Assembly (NCBI RefSeq): GCF_900101885.1 | Contig: NZ_FNAN01000005.1 | Coordinates: forward strand, 186,001-250,000 | Direction: 5' to 3' | Length of the DNA stretch: 64,000 nucleotides | Source of the DNA: Dyadobacter soli | GTDB lineage: Bacteria > Bacteroidota > Bacteroidia > Cytophagales > Spirosomataceae | Shown: positions 44,952 through 53,146 of the stretch, in pieces | Layout of the letters: each line of letters begins with the position of its first letter | Position numbering within the stretch: the first letter of the stretch is position 1 | Made by a program: the position numbers and the translations under genes | Notes under the pieces: model-generated | Told to the model about the DNA's origin: nothing | Seen by the model: the letters and a program-made list of their open reading frames with translations, nothing else | Databases searched by the model: none

Positions 44952-46670
44952 ATGAGCAACTCTGAAATCGTAGAAGTCCTCGAACTAACCGCCAAGCTGC
45001 TGGAACTGCATAATGCCGATCCTTTCAAGATCAAAGGCTATTCCGTAGCGGCTTTTTACCTGGACAAATACAAGGAAGGCGAGCTGCAATTGATGACCGA
45101 GCAGGAGCTTACCAAATTGCAGGGGGTTGGGAAAAGTACCGCCACGAAAATTGCGCAGATCGCGAAAACCGGCACATTCCCCGAGCTCGAAGAGCTGATC
45201 GCCAATACGCCGCTGGGTGTGATGGAAATGTTCAATATCAAAGGCATCGGGCCCAAAAAGATCGCCGTTTTGTGGCAGGAGCTGGGTATCGATAACCTGC
45301 ACGAGCTGGAACTGGCTTGCTTGAATGGTACGGTTGCCAAAGTGAAGGGTTTCGGGGCGAATACCCAGCAAAAAATCCTCGACTCGCTGGCATTCCTGAA
45401 AGACCAGGCCGGGAAGTTGCGCATGGATAAGGCCGAGGCCGTGGCGAAATTGATTGTGGATGAATTGAAAAAGACATTCGATCAGGTGGAAGTGGCAGGG
45501 GAGGTCAGGAGGAAAGCGGAGGTGGTCGAATCGATCCGCATTCTTGTAGCGACCGATTCTCCGGCGCTTTTGCAGGCTACCATCGGTGCTATTGAACTGC
45601 TGGTGCAGGATGAAAAGATATCATCGCCATTTGTGTGGCGGGGCAATGTGCAGGATGTAGCGGTTGCTATTGAAATCGTGGCCGTAAAACCTGAGCGATT
45701 AGTTAATGAACTCTTCCTTGAAACCGCCGGTGCCGATCACCTTGGCCTGGCCGGAACATCGGGCAGCGCTATCTGGCGCCATGCCTACTACGAAACCGCC
45801 GACACCGAGCACGCCATTTATGAAAAAGCCGGCTTGCCTTACATCGTACCTGAAATGCGCGAAGGGGCAGGGGAACTCGCCTGGGCGGAAACCCGCACGC
45901 CCGATCAACTGGTAACCTGGGATGACCTCAAAGGTATTCTGCACAACCACAGTACCTACTCCGACGGTCAGCATACCCTTGAACAAATGGCGCTGTATTG
46001 CCGTGAACTCGGTTTCGAATACCTCGGCATCGCCGACCATTCACAAACCGCTACCTATGCGCAAGGATTGAAAGTAGAAGAAGTGATCCGCCAGCATGAG
46101 GAAATAGCCAGGCTGAATGCACGTTTCGCCTCTGAAAATCCTGCAAAGCCATTCAAAATCCTGAAAGGTATAGAATCCGACATCCTCGGCGACGGCTCGC
46201 TCGACTACCCGACGGACGTGCTGGCTTCATTCGATTACATTGTCGCTTCCGTACACAGCAACCTCTCGATGACCCTCGAAAAGGCAACAACACGCCTGCT
46301 GAAAGCCATTGAAAACCCATATACCACCATTCTGGGTCACCCCACGGGCCGCCTGCTCCTTTCCCGGGAGGGCTACCCGATCGACCACCAGGTGATCATC
46401 GACGCCTGCGCCGCCAACGGTGTCGTCATCGAAATCAACGCTTCCCCCTGGCGCCTCGATCTCGACTGGCGCTGGATATCCTATTGCATGGAAAAAGGCG
46501 TGATGCTCAGCATCAACCCGGACGCCCACGCCATGGAAGGCTACCTCGATATGCATTACGGCGTAGCCAATGCAAGAAAGGGCGGTTTGACGAAGGATAT
46601 GACCTTTAATGCGTTGAGTCTGGGGCAGATGGGAGAGTATTTGAAAGGGCGGGCGAGCAAGGTATCGTAA
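44952..46670 (+). CDS. polX: DNA polymerase/3'-5' exonuclease PolX
   Basis: 572 aa from ATG 44952; an ATG at 44928 is in frame and would add eight residues, so the start is uncertain. The N-terminus is the helix-hairpin-helix 8-kDa domain ('LHNADPFKIKGYSVAAF', 'LQGVGKSTATKIA'), followed by a PolX palm-like region and a C-terminal PHP domain with 'LHNHSTYSDGQHTLEQM' and 'GIADHSQ'. The two central palm Asp residues of family X are not obvious, consistent with bacterial PolX variants acting mainly as exo/endonuclease in base-excision repair. Confidence 0.9.
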   Translation: MSNSEIVEVLELTAKLLELHNADPFKIKGYSVAAFYLDKYKEGELQLMTEQELTKLQGVGKSTATKIAQIAKTGTFPELEELIANTPLGVMEMFNIKGIGPKKIAVLWQELGIDNLHELELACLNGTVAKVKGFGANTQQKILDSLAFLKDQAGKLRMDKAEAVAKLIVDELKKTFDQVEVAGEVRRKAEVVESIRILVATDSPALLQATIGAIELLVQDEKISSPFVWRGNVQDVAVAIEIVAVKPERLVNELFLETAGADHLGLAGTSGSAIWRHAYYETADTEHAIYEKAGLPYIVPEMREGAGELAWAETRTPDQLVTWDDLKGILHNHSTYSDGQHTLEQMALYCRELGFEYLGIADHSQTATYAQGLKVEEVIRQHEEIARLNARFASENPAKPFKILKGIESDILGDGSLDYPTDVLASFDYIVASVHSNLSMTLEKATTRLLKAIENPYTTILGHPTGRLLLSREGYPIDHQVIIDACAANGVVIEINASPWRLDLDWRWISYCMEKGVMLSINPDAHAMEGYLDMHYGVANARKGGLTKDMTFNALSLGQMGEYLKGRASKVS

Positions 46671-46692
46671 CCTATTCTTAAAGTGTAGTTGT

Positions 46693-46744
46693 AATATAGT
46701 TATACTATTTTGAGAGTGCAGTTGCAAAATAGTATAACTATATT
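46693..46744. repeat. Perfect 20-bp inverted repeat at the DUF4143 breakpoint
   Basis: AATATAGTTATACTATTTTG (46693-46712) and CAAAATAGTATAACTATATT (46725-46744), 12-base loop. A direct repeat 'AGTGYAGTTGYAAWATAGT' overlaps both arms. The right arm ends where the DUF4143-containing frame begins. It may be a transcription terminator of polX or the residue of a mobile element. Confidence 0.7.
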
Positions 46745-47298
46745 TGCAGTGTTTCGACCTTGCATGGCTGGCCGACGTCCGCAATCCCACCAATTTGTTT
46801 AAGCTCATTAAACTGCTATCAGTGAGGATAGGAACCAAGCTTGATATTTCCAAACTGACGAGCTTGACAGGGATGGCGAGGCAGACAGTTGAAAACCATC
46901 TCGATTTGCTGGAAAAGACGTACCTGATTAAAACGATTCCAGTTCTGGCAAATAGCCCTGACCGCGAAATAGTCAAAGCAAAAAAGGTTTATTTCCTCGA
47001 TAACGGCATTGCATCGTTAGCGGCAGAGCTAGGCAGCGGATCTAAATTCGAAAATGCTGTATTTAACCAATTAATGCATAGCGGTGAAATTGCCTACTAC
47101 CAACTCAAAACCGGCCGTGAAATCGATTTTATCCTTGATCAGAAGCAATGTTTTGAAGTGAAAGAAACCGCGACGGAGGCCGACTTGAAGAATACAGAGT
47201 CACTGGCAAGGAACCTGGATATCAGCGAGTCGTATGTGATAGGCAGGCACCCTGTTCGGGTATTTGAAGGATTTATCTGGGGAGGCTTTTTACAATAA
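46744..47298 (+). pseudogene. Truncated ATPase with DUF4143 domain (C-terminal remnant)
   Basis: The 184-codon frame has only a TTG start and lacks the N-terminal AAA_14 ATPase domain of about 200 residues that normally precedes DUF4143. The region kept comprises a winged-helix-like part ('GTKLDISKLTSLTGMARQTVENH' in two pieces) and the nuclease-like C-terminus with 'KTGREIDFILD' and 'FEVKET', equivalent to the restriction-endonuclease-fold motif D-x-n-ExK. The 5' end coincides with the inverted repeat at 46693-46744, suggesting deletion or insertion. Codons are more A/T-rich than in neighbours. Confidence 0.75.
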
Positions 47299-47314
47299 GC
47301 TTCCCCAAAGCGCT

Positions 47315-48247
47315 CTATAAAACCTTTACTTCCACATCCTTACCCAAAATCCCCTCGGGCAAATTCGTCATAATGCCTTCCTGCAATGCGCCGATGAGCC
47401 GGGCTTTCATTTGCTCGCGGTTGACGACCAGGCATACTTCGCGGGCGGGCTCGGGGAAGCGGAAATGGCGGATGTGCTTCCGGCGCTCTTCGGAGAGCTC
47501 CATGACGGCCATTTCGGGCAGGATAGTAATGCCGCCATTGCGCTCGACCATGCGGATGAGCGTTTCGATGCTGCCCGAGCGGTAGCTGAAACTGTTGCCG
47601 AACTGGCTGCTGCGGCTCAGTTCGCACAAGCGTTGGATCTGCGTGCGGAAGCAATGGCCTTCTTCTAGTAGCCAAAGTTCGTTGGGTTCGATGTCGGTAG
47701 GCAGGATGTATTGTTTGGAATACAAATCTGTTTTTTCAGAAACATAAGCGTAAAACCGCTCCTTGTATAGCGGGATTTCCTGCAAACTGTTCTCCTCGGA
47801 AACGGACGCGATAATGCCGACGTCGAGATTCCCCATTTTCAGCGCGGTAATAATGCGATCCGTGATCATTTCCGAAACATGGAGCTTGATATCCGGAAAA
47901 CTCGAAATAAAAGGATTGACAAAATGCGGAAGCAGGTAAGGCGCGATCGTCGGAATGACGCCCACATGCAGCTCGCCGGAAAGGTCGCCGTTGAAATGCT
48001 TGGCGATTTCGTTGATCCGCGACGTCTCGCGCAAGATCGTCTTGGCCTGATCGATAATTTCGCGCCCGATGCTCGTGGGCACAATCGGCTGTTTCGTCCT
48101 GTCAAAGATTTTAACCGATAATTCCTCTTCCAGCTTCCGGATCATCATCGAAAGGGTAGGCTGCGTAACATTACAATGCTCCGCAGCCTGAATGAAATGG
48201 CGGTGGTTGTCTACTGCGACTATATATTCCAGTTGCTGGATATTCAT
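47315..48247 (-). CDS. oxyR: Hydrogen peroxide-sensing LysR regulator OxyR
   Basis: 310 aa. N-terminal LysR helix-turn-helix 'FIQAAEHCNVTQPTLSMMIRKLE' (in two parts). The redox pair sits in 'GHCFRTQIQRLC': Cys199 and Cys208, the same numbering as in E. coli OxyR. Disulfide formation by H2O2 would switch it to an activator of catalase, Dps and peroxiredoxin genes. No target gene lies adjacent. Upstream (48264-48299) repeated CTAT/ATAG half-sites resemble OxyR-type contacts, possibly autoregulation. Confidence 0.93.
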   Translation of the reverse strand: MNIQQLEYIVAVDNHRHFIQAAEHCNVTQPTLSMMIRKLEEELSVKIFDRTKQPIVPTSIGREIIDQAKTILRETSRINEIAKHFNGDLSGELHVGVIPTIAPYLLPHFVNPFISSFPDIKLHVSEMITDRIITALKMGNLDVGIIASVSEENSLQEIPLYKERFYAYVSEKTDLYSKQYILPTDIEPNELWLLEEGHCFRTQIQRLCELSRSSQFGNSFSYRSGSIETLIRMVERNGGITILPEMAVMELSEERRKHIRHFRFPEPAREVCLVVNREQMKARLIGALQEGIMTNLPEGILGKDVEVKVL

Positions 48248-48263
48248 GATCTAATAAGGCGAT

Positions 48264-48299
48264 GCTATAAATTCTATTTATGCAAATATAATAGCTATT
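48264..48299 (-). promoter_or_regulatory. oxyR upstream region: TATATTTG box and CTAT/ATAG half-sites
   Basis: TATATTTG (minus strand, 48283-48290) is a perfect TAnnTTTG box, 36 bases from the oxyR start, but no TTG is found at -33. CTAT, CTAT, ATAG and CTAT tetramers surround it, as do those of known OxyR sites. The match is suggestive only. Confidence 0.35.
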
Positions 48300-49143
48300 A
48301 CTTTGGTTGATCTAACGGGAGCGGTGCTTTTTGTAATGATTGATTGGCAACCAGCGATTTCATTTGGATAATGGCGATCCTGTTAAGCTCCATCGCCCGT
48401 TCCATCACGGAGCGTCCCTGTCCGATCAGCATGGCATTGATACTTTCCAGATTGGACAGCACTACGAGCTGTTCGATCGTAGCAGTTTCGCGCAGGTTGC
48501 CACGTTTGGGATGAACGCTCGCCCATTCACGGGCCGTCAAACCAAATAATGCGAGGTTCAAAATGTCGGCTTCTTCGGCATAAATTTTACCCATTGCAAC
48601 CGGATCCAGTTCTTTCGGGATCAGATTTTCCTTGATCGCGTCGGTTTGAATGGTGTAGTTAATCTTCGCCAGGCTGCGGCGTAAGTCCCATTCGAGGCCC
48701 AGCTGTTTGTTTTCTTCATCTTTTAATCGCTGGAATTCTTTGATGAGGTAGAGCTTGAATGAAGGAGAAATCCAGGAAGCGAACTCGAATGCAATGTCCC
48801 TATGAGCAAATGTTCCTCCATGATGCCGTCCTGATTTGGAAAAGATTCCGATTGCGTTCGTCTTTTCAACCCAATATTTGGGTGTCAGCACGTAACTGTT
48901 GCTCCCGGACTCATTTTTAACATACTCGAATTCGAGTATGTTAAAATCGGGATTATGTAGTTGCTCCCACAAGCCGTTAAACTCAATTGTAAACCTGTTA
49001 CGCATCCAGTTTGCAATTACCAGCCCTGGGGCTCCGTTCTTTTGCTTCGCAATGTCTGTTAAAGAAATGAAGTCCCCGTTTGGTAGGCTGAGTACGCTAA
49101 CTTCCTGATCATTTACAAAAAGCTTTTGATTTTTCATTTTCAA
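48298..49143 (-). CDS. KilA-N domain protein
   Basis: 281 aa. Residues about 10-130 form a KilA-N-like DNA-binding domain: 'GDFISLTDIAKQKN' start, 'WMRNRFTIEFNGLWEQ' and 'FAHRDIAFEFASWISPSFKLY'. KilA-N proteins occur in phages and in mobile elements, sometimes as antirepressors. The C-terminus (about 150-281) is helical with no recognised motif. Within the gene a 32-bp perfect palindrome is present (48915-48946). No phage genes are near, so it is a solitary acquisition. Confidence 0.82.
   Translation of the reverse strand: MKMKNQKLFVNDQEVSVLSLPNGDFISLTDIAKQKNGAPGLVIANWMRNRFTIEFNGLWEQLHNPDFNILEFEYVKNESGSNSYVLTPKYWVEKTNAIGIFSKSGRHHGGTFAHRDIAFEFASWISPSFKLYLIKEFQRLKDEENKQLGLEWDLRRSLAKINYTIQTDAIKENLIPKELDPVAMGKIYAEEADILNLALFGLTAREWASVHPKRGNLRETATIEQLVVLSNLESINAMLIGQGRSVMERAMELNRIAIIQMKSLVANQSLQKAPLPLDQPK
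48915..48946. repeat. 32-bp perfect palindrome inside the KilA-N gene
   Basis: Arms of 16 bases with zero loop, centred on TTCGAA's GAATTC core (between 48930 and 48931). The left arm is TTTTAACATACTCGAA. It encodes the residues around 'FNILEFEYVKN', so it is constrained also by the protein. Such a perfect long palindrome is very unlikely by chance and could be an operator or cruciform. Confidence 0.85.
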
Positions 49144-49321
49144 AGAATGTTTTCCGTTTTACATTCTCCTTGATACGAGCGCTTCTGGAAAAGGTAACAG
49201 CTTGTAGTAGTATTAAACTGCAATTAAATTTCACTGGATGAAGAAACAGAATTCTTGCATTTCCCTGAGGAATTGTAACTTAGGCCTGCTTAAACTATCA
49301 CTCACATAAATAATGTCAACT

Positions 49322-49546
49322 ATGAAAAACCTGAAAGCGTGGATGTTGCTGGCCCTGATGGCGGTGGCGACGCCGATTTTTGCGCAGACGACGGCAGAAA
49401 AACAGAAAACGGAAGCGAAACTGAAAAAGGACGGCACGCCCGATAAACGTTACAAGGAAAATAAACACCTCAAAAAAGACGGCACGCCCGATAAACGTTA
49501 CAAAACAAATAAGGCCGATACGACAAAAGCGGCAAAGAAAAAGTAA
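49322..49546 (+). CDS. Small secreted basic protein with two tandem repeats
   Basis: About 74 aa from ATG 49322 (ATG 49313 in frame adds three residues). A signal peptide ends near IFA-Q. The mature part is Lys-rich with two copies of the 11-residue motif KKDGTPDKRYK, 16 residues apart. At DNA level GACGGCACGCCCGATAAACG at 49430 recurs exactly at 49478 as part of a 26-bp direct repeat. Proteins of this kind occur in Bacteroidota, with no known function. A strong terminator follows. Confidence 0.7.
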   Translation: MKNLKAWMLLALMAVATPIFAQTTAEKQKTEAKLKKDGTPDKRYKENKHLKKDGTPDKRYKTNKADTTKAAKKK

Positions 49547-49582
49547 CAAGCTGAGGACATAAGCCCGAATATTTTTTCGGCG

Positions 49583-49612
49583 AAAATTAGGGTAAGCGCC
49601 CGACCGGTTGTC
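49583..49612 (+). promoter_or_regulatory. Candidate ECF sigma promoter of the sigma operon
   Basis: AAAATTAGGGTAAG (49583-49596), seven bases, CCGGTTGTC (49604-49612); identical bipartite sequence with identical spacing occurs at 55925-55954. Predicted start near 49620, about 50 bp before the sigma ATG at 49670. The -35-like part overlaps the left arm of the terminator at 49593-49643. Confidence 0.65.
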
Positions 49613-49650
49613 AATATACCGTACAACCCGAGTCGGGCGCTTATTTTTTT
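49593..49650 (+). terminator. Intrinsic terminator after the small secreted protein, overlapping the ECF promoter
   Basis: TAAGCGCCCGAC (49593-49604) pairs with GTCGGGCGCTTA (49632-49643) perfectly, with an inner GGTTGT/ACAACC extension. A T-tract (TTATTTTTTT) follows. Transcripts from upstream form the whole hairpin and stop; transcripts starting near 49620 lack the left arm and read into the sigma gene. Confidence 0.8.
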
Positions 49651-49669
49651 ACATAAACCAGTCGGTGCA

Positions 49670-50242
49670 ATGAATGCAGCCTTAGCGGATGACCACGTAA
49701 CGGTTTTGAGCAGGGACAGGGAATTGGAGTTTGAGAAGGTTTTCAAGAAACATTTCAAAGGACTGCACGCCTACGCCTGCACCATTTTGAAGGACGATAT
49801 CATGGCCGAAGAGATGGTCCAGAATGTGTTTTGCAGGTTGTGGGAAAAAACAGACCATATCGATATCCGCGAATCGGTCAGCGGGTATCTGTACCGGTCG
49901 GTGTACCACGAAAGTTTGAATTATCTCAAACACCTGAAAGTACGGGAAGCACACCGCGATTTTACGCTGCAACAGGAGCAGCAGAGCGTGAGCGCCTCGC
50001 AAGCCCTCGAACTGTCGGAGCTCGAAATGCGCCTGGACATCGCATTGCGCGAACTGCCCGAGAAATGCCGGACGATTTTCCAGATGAGCCGGTTCGAAGA
50101 ATTGAAATACCAGGAAATCGCGGATCGCCTGCAACTACCGGTTAAAACGGTTGAAAATCAAATGGGTAAGGCATTGCGGCTGCTGCGCGTCAAGCTGGCC
50201 GACTTTCTTCCGGCATCCTTTTTACTTTTTTTCCTCAGCTGA
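49670..50242 (+). CDS. ECF family RNA polymerase sigma-70 factor
   Basis: 190 aa. Region 2 'LHAYACTILKDDIMAEEMVQNVFCRLWE' (two parts) and region 4 'LRELPEKCRTIFQMSRFEELKYQEIADRL' with 'PVKTVENQMGKALRLLR' form a two-domain ECF sigma of the FecI-like Bacteroidota type. It directs RNA polymerase to a small set of promoters when released by the FecR-like anti-sigma next to it. The motif shared by this promoter and that of the gene at 56051 suggests autoregulation and one further target. The C-terminal tail is unusually hydrophobic ('FLPASFLLFFLS'). Confidence 0.93.
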   Translation: MNAALADDHVTVLSRDRELEFEKVFKKHFKGLHAYACTILKDDIMAEEMVQNVFCRLWEKTDHIDIRESVSGYLYRSVYHESLNYLKHLKVREAHRDFTLQQEQQSVSASQALELSELEMRLDIALRELPEKCRTIFQMSRFEELKYQEIADRLQLPVKTVENQMGKALRLLRVKLADFLPASFLLFFLS

Positions 50243-50248
50243 TCAGTC

Positions 50249-51238
50249 ATGAAAACAGAACACAACCCGAACATAGATGAATTGCTGGTGAAGTCGATGC
50301 TCGACGAAGCCAGCGTAGCCGAGCAGATCGAGATCAAACAATGGCTGCTCGACGACGACGATAACCAGCGGTATTTCGAGCATTTCGAACTCATCTGGAA
50401 CGAAAGCAAACGCTTCGCACGCACGAGCACCGTGGACGAGAATGCAGCCTGGGAACGATTTAAAGCACGTACAACTGCCAAAGAGCGTGAAACGGAGGTG
50501 CTGCCGATGTACCCCAAACCCGTGTTCCGGATATTGCGTATGGTGGCGATGGTGCTCATGACAGCCGGCGTGGGCTGGCTGAGCTACATCTTTGCCACGC
50601 GGAGCTCGTCCGACGAAATGCTGACGATCAGTTCAGGTATGCAGACGCTCACCGATACGCTGCCCGATGGTTCGGTGGTAACGCTTAACAGGAAGTCGAG
50701 TATCAGCTTCCCACAGGATTTCAAGGGGAAAACACGTGACGTCAGGCTCATAGGAGAGGCGTTTTTTGATGTAAAACCGGATAAGTCTAAACCGTTCCTG
50801 ATCTCGGTCAACGATGTGACGGTGAAAGTGGTGGGTACTTCCTTTAATGTGAAGGACAATGCAGAAAAAACGGAGGTGATCGTGGAGACAGGCATTGTGG
50901 AAGTTGCGACAGACACCCAAAAGGTGCGCATTACGCCACGTGAAGAAGCGACAGTATTAAAGGCCAGTTCAAAAATGCGTAAAGGCATTACTGCCGACGA
51001 ATTCCATAACTACTACCGCACCCGCAGGCTGTTTTGCGACGGTACACCGCTCTGGCGACTGGTAGAGATCCTGAACGAAGCCTACGAAGCGGATATCGTA
51101 ATCGGTAACGAACGGTTAAGAAACCTGCCGATCAACACCACTTTTGACCAGAATTCGCTGGAAAGTATCCTGGGTGTCGTTAGCGAAACTCTTTCACTCA
51201 AAGTTGAACAACATGGCGACCAGATCGTTTTGAAATAG
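50249..51238 (+). CDS. FecR-family anti-sigma factor
   Basis: 329 aa. An N-terminal cytoplasmic sigma-binding part (about 1-85), one membrane helix (about 91-111, 'MVAMVLMTAGVGWLSYIF') and a periplasmic FecR domain with 'LPDGSVVTLNRKSSISFP' and 'VVGTSFNVKDN'. The C-terminal DUF4974-like domain 'LVEILNEAYEADIVIGN' is present, as in SusCD-linked systems. Signals from an outer-membrane protein carrying an STN domain release the sigma factor. Six bases after the sigma gene, 14 before the STN protein gene. Confidence 0.93.
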   Translation: MKTEHNPNIDELLVKSMLDEASVAEQIEIKQWLLDDDDNQRYFEHFELIWNESKRFARTSTVDENAAWERFKARTTAKERETEVLPMYPKPVFRILRMVAMVLMTAGVGWLSYIFATRSSSDEMLTISSGMQTLTDTLPDGSVVTLNRKSSISFPQDFKGKTRDVRLIGEAFFDVKPDKSKPFLISVNDVTVKVVGTSFNVKDNAEKTEVIVETGIVEVATDTQKVRITPREEATVLKASSKMRKGITADEFHNYYRTRRLFCDGTPLWRLVEILNEAYEADIVIGNERLRNLPINTTFDQNSLESILGVVSETLSLKVEQHGDQIVLK

Positions 51239-51252
51239 CCTTATCTTTCGGG

Positions 51253-53073
51253 ATGAATCAAAATTCTATATTCCGTAGTGTTTTAAGGCTGGCTGTGATA
51301 ATGGTAATGATCCCGTGCGGAAGTTTTGCCCAGCAGATTTTGAATAAACCGGTTGATATCTCTGTAAAGGGGCAGCCGGTTTCTGCTGTTTTGAAATCCA
51401 TAAGCGACCAGGGGAAATTCTATTTTTCATACAATAGCAACCTGATCACCGGCGACAGCCTGGTTACATTAAATGTTACCCGGGAGCCGGTGCGGCAAGT
51501 GCTCGACCAGCTTTTTCACAACAAATTTCAATACAAGGAAAAAGGCGACTACCTGATCATTCTGCCTGCGGCAAAAGAGAAGTCGTTCCATATCAGCGGC
51601 CTGATCGTCGATGATGAAACCGGGAAGCCTGTCGATTACGCCAGCGTTTATTCGCGGCAACTGCTGGTATCCACGCTTTCGGAGGACGATGGCGGTTTCC
51701 GGTTACGCATCAAGGAGCGGGCCTTTCCCATTTATCTGACGGTCAGTAAAGTCGGATACGGCGACACGACGATGGTCATCAACAGCACTGAGGAATCGGC
51801 CCGGACAATGCGCATTCAACCCAAAGCCGTGGACCTCGACCCGCTGATCGTTCGCTATTCGGAGGGAGAATCCACTTGGTTGGGTCGCCTGTTCCTGTCG
51901 CAGCGCCTTCGTGCGCAAAGCCAGAATATCGGCCGGATTTTCGTCTCATTGCCCTATCAGGCGTCGCTCACGCCCGGGTTGGGTACGCACGGGCGTATGA
52001 GCGGGCAGGTAGTGAACAAGGTTTCACTCAATGTCGCAGGTGGCTACACAGCCGGGGTGAATGGCGTGGAAATTGCCGGTGGTTTTAATATTTCAAAGGA
52101 AAATGTGCGTTATGTGCAGCTTGCAGGGGCATTTAATGTGGTGTCGGGGCATGTTAATGGTGTGCAGGTGGCGGGTTTCAGCAACAATGTCCTCGATTCG
52201 CTGCATGGCGTTCAGCTCTCGGGTTTTAGCGGAATGGTACGCAAACACGTCGGTGGCGTGCAGGTAAGCGGCTTTTTGAGCCGGGCAGGAGGTGGTATTG
52301 CAGGCGCACAGGTAACGGGCGCCATCGGGCTCATCCGCAACGGCGGACACGGCGCGCAGATTTCCGGCGGGTATAACCAGGTACGCGGCGTTTTCGAGGG
52401 TGTGCAAATTGCCGGAGCGGCCAATAATGCACGTGATTCAATTCGTGCGACGCAGATTTCCGGCGGGCTCAACATGGCCAGGAACATCAAAGGCGTGCAG
52501 CTCGCTCCATTTAATTATGCCAAAGTCATGCGGGGAGTGCAAATAGGCATAGTCAATATCGCCGACAGTTCTTCCGGCGCGAGCATCGGCCTTTTTAACA
52601 TTATCAAAAAAAGTACTTCGAATATTTCAGTGTACGCGACAGACTTTGCGCCGCTTAATGTGGCCTGGAAGATGGGGACGCATAAATTTTACAGTTTGCT
52701 AATGGCCGGTACCGGCATTAGTAATGATAAAAAAATACAAACCTTCGGTGCCGGCTTCGGCCGGGAGTTTTTCCCGTTTAAAAAAGCAGGGTTCTTTGTG
52801 GAGATATTAAACCAGAATATCTATTTGGGAGATTGGGACAAAATGCCCTCGCTATACCGCCTGCAAATTGCCGCTACTTATAAGCTTAATAAGCGCCTTA
52901 TGATTTTTGGCGGGCCTTCCTATTCCATTTATGACCACGACGGCATTGAAACTAAAAATGGCTACAAGCAATTTCCGCCCTCCGGCTACCCCGATATCGA
53001 TCTGGGAAGTACAAAGGTTTCGTCGTGGATTGGCTGGCAGCTGGGTGTCAGCTGGCGGTATGGCAGGTTGTAG
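51253..53073 (+). CDS. STN-domain protein fused to LA_2272-type surface-repeat solenoid and beta-barrel
   Basis: 606 aa. Signal peptide (to about 26), STN secretin/TonB short N-terminal domain (about 29-115: 'VSAVLKSISDQGKFYFSY'), carboxypeptidase-like regulatory fold (about 115-205: 'SGLIVDDETGKPVDYASV'), then about twelve copies of a near-20-residue repeat centred on GVQ(I/V/L)(A/S)G-F-N (about 265-470), and a C-terminal beta-barrel-like part ending 'GVSWRYGRL'. The usual TonB-dependent receptor is replaced by this repeat protein. I infer that the STN domain contacts FecR, so the protein may be the sensor for this sigma factor. The repeat family is related to the protein at 56051. Confidence 0.82.
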   Translation: MNQNSIFRSVLRLAVIMVMIPCGSFAQQILNKPVDISVKGQPVSAVLKSISDQGKFYFSYNSNLITGDSLVTLNVTREPVRQVLDQLFHNKFQYKEKGDYLIILPAAKEKSFHISGLIVDDETGKPVDYASVYSRQLLVSTLSEDDGGFRLRIKERAFPIYLTVSKVGYGDTTMVINSTEESARTMRIQPKAVDLDPLIVRYSEGESTWLGRLFLSQRLRAQSQNIGRIFVSLPYQASLTPGLGTHGRMSGQVVNKVSLNVAGGYTAGVNGVEIAGGFNISKENVRYVQLAGAFNVVSGHVNGVQVAGFSNNVLDSLHGVQLSGFSGMVRKHVGGVQVSGFLSRAGGGIAGAQVTGAIGLIRNGGHGAQISGGYNQVRGVFEGVQIAGAANNARDSIRATQISGGLNMARNIKGVQLAPFNYAKVMRGVQIGIVNIADSSSGASIGLFNIIKKSTSNISVYATDFAPLNVAWKMGTHKFYSLLMAGTGISNDKKIQTFGAGFGREFFPFKKAGFFVEILNQNIYLGDWDKMPSLYRLQIAATYKLNKRLMIFGGPSYSIYDHDGIETKNGYKQFPPSGYPDIDLGSTKVSSWIGWQLGVSWRYGRL

Positions 53074-53089
53074 AGGTCTGAAAGCAAAA

Positions 53090-53125
53090 GAGGGTGCCTC
53101 ATCGCGAGACACCCTCCTTTTATTT
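53090..53125. terminator. Bidirectional intrinsic terminator
   Basis: GAGGGTGCCTC (53090-53100) and GAGACACCCTC (53106-53116), an 11-bp stem with one mismatch and a five-base loop. T-tracts follow on both strands (TTTTATTTT on plus, CTTTTGC on minus). It ends the sigma operon and the convergent secreted-protein operon. Confidence 0.85.
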
Positions 53126-53146
53126 TCAGTGATATTGAATCACATA

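Noticed and set aside
49316..49549. Antisense frame opposite the small repeat protein
   Set aside because: The sense frame has a proper signal peptide and tandem motif; the antisense is a mirror of it.
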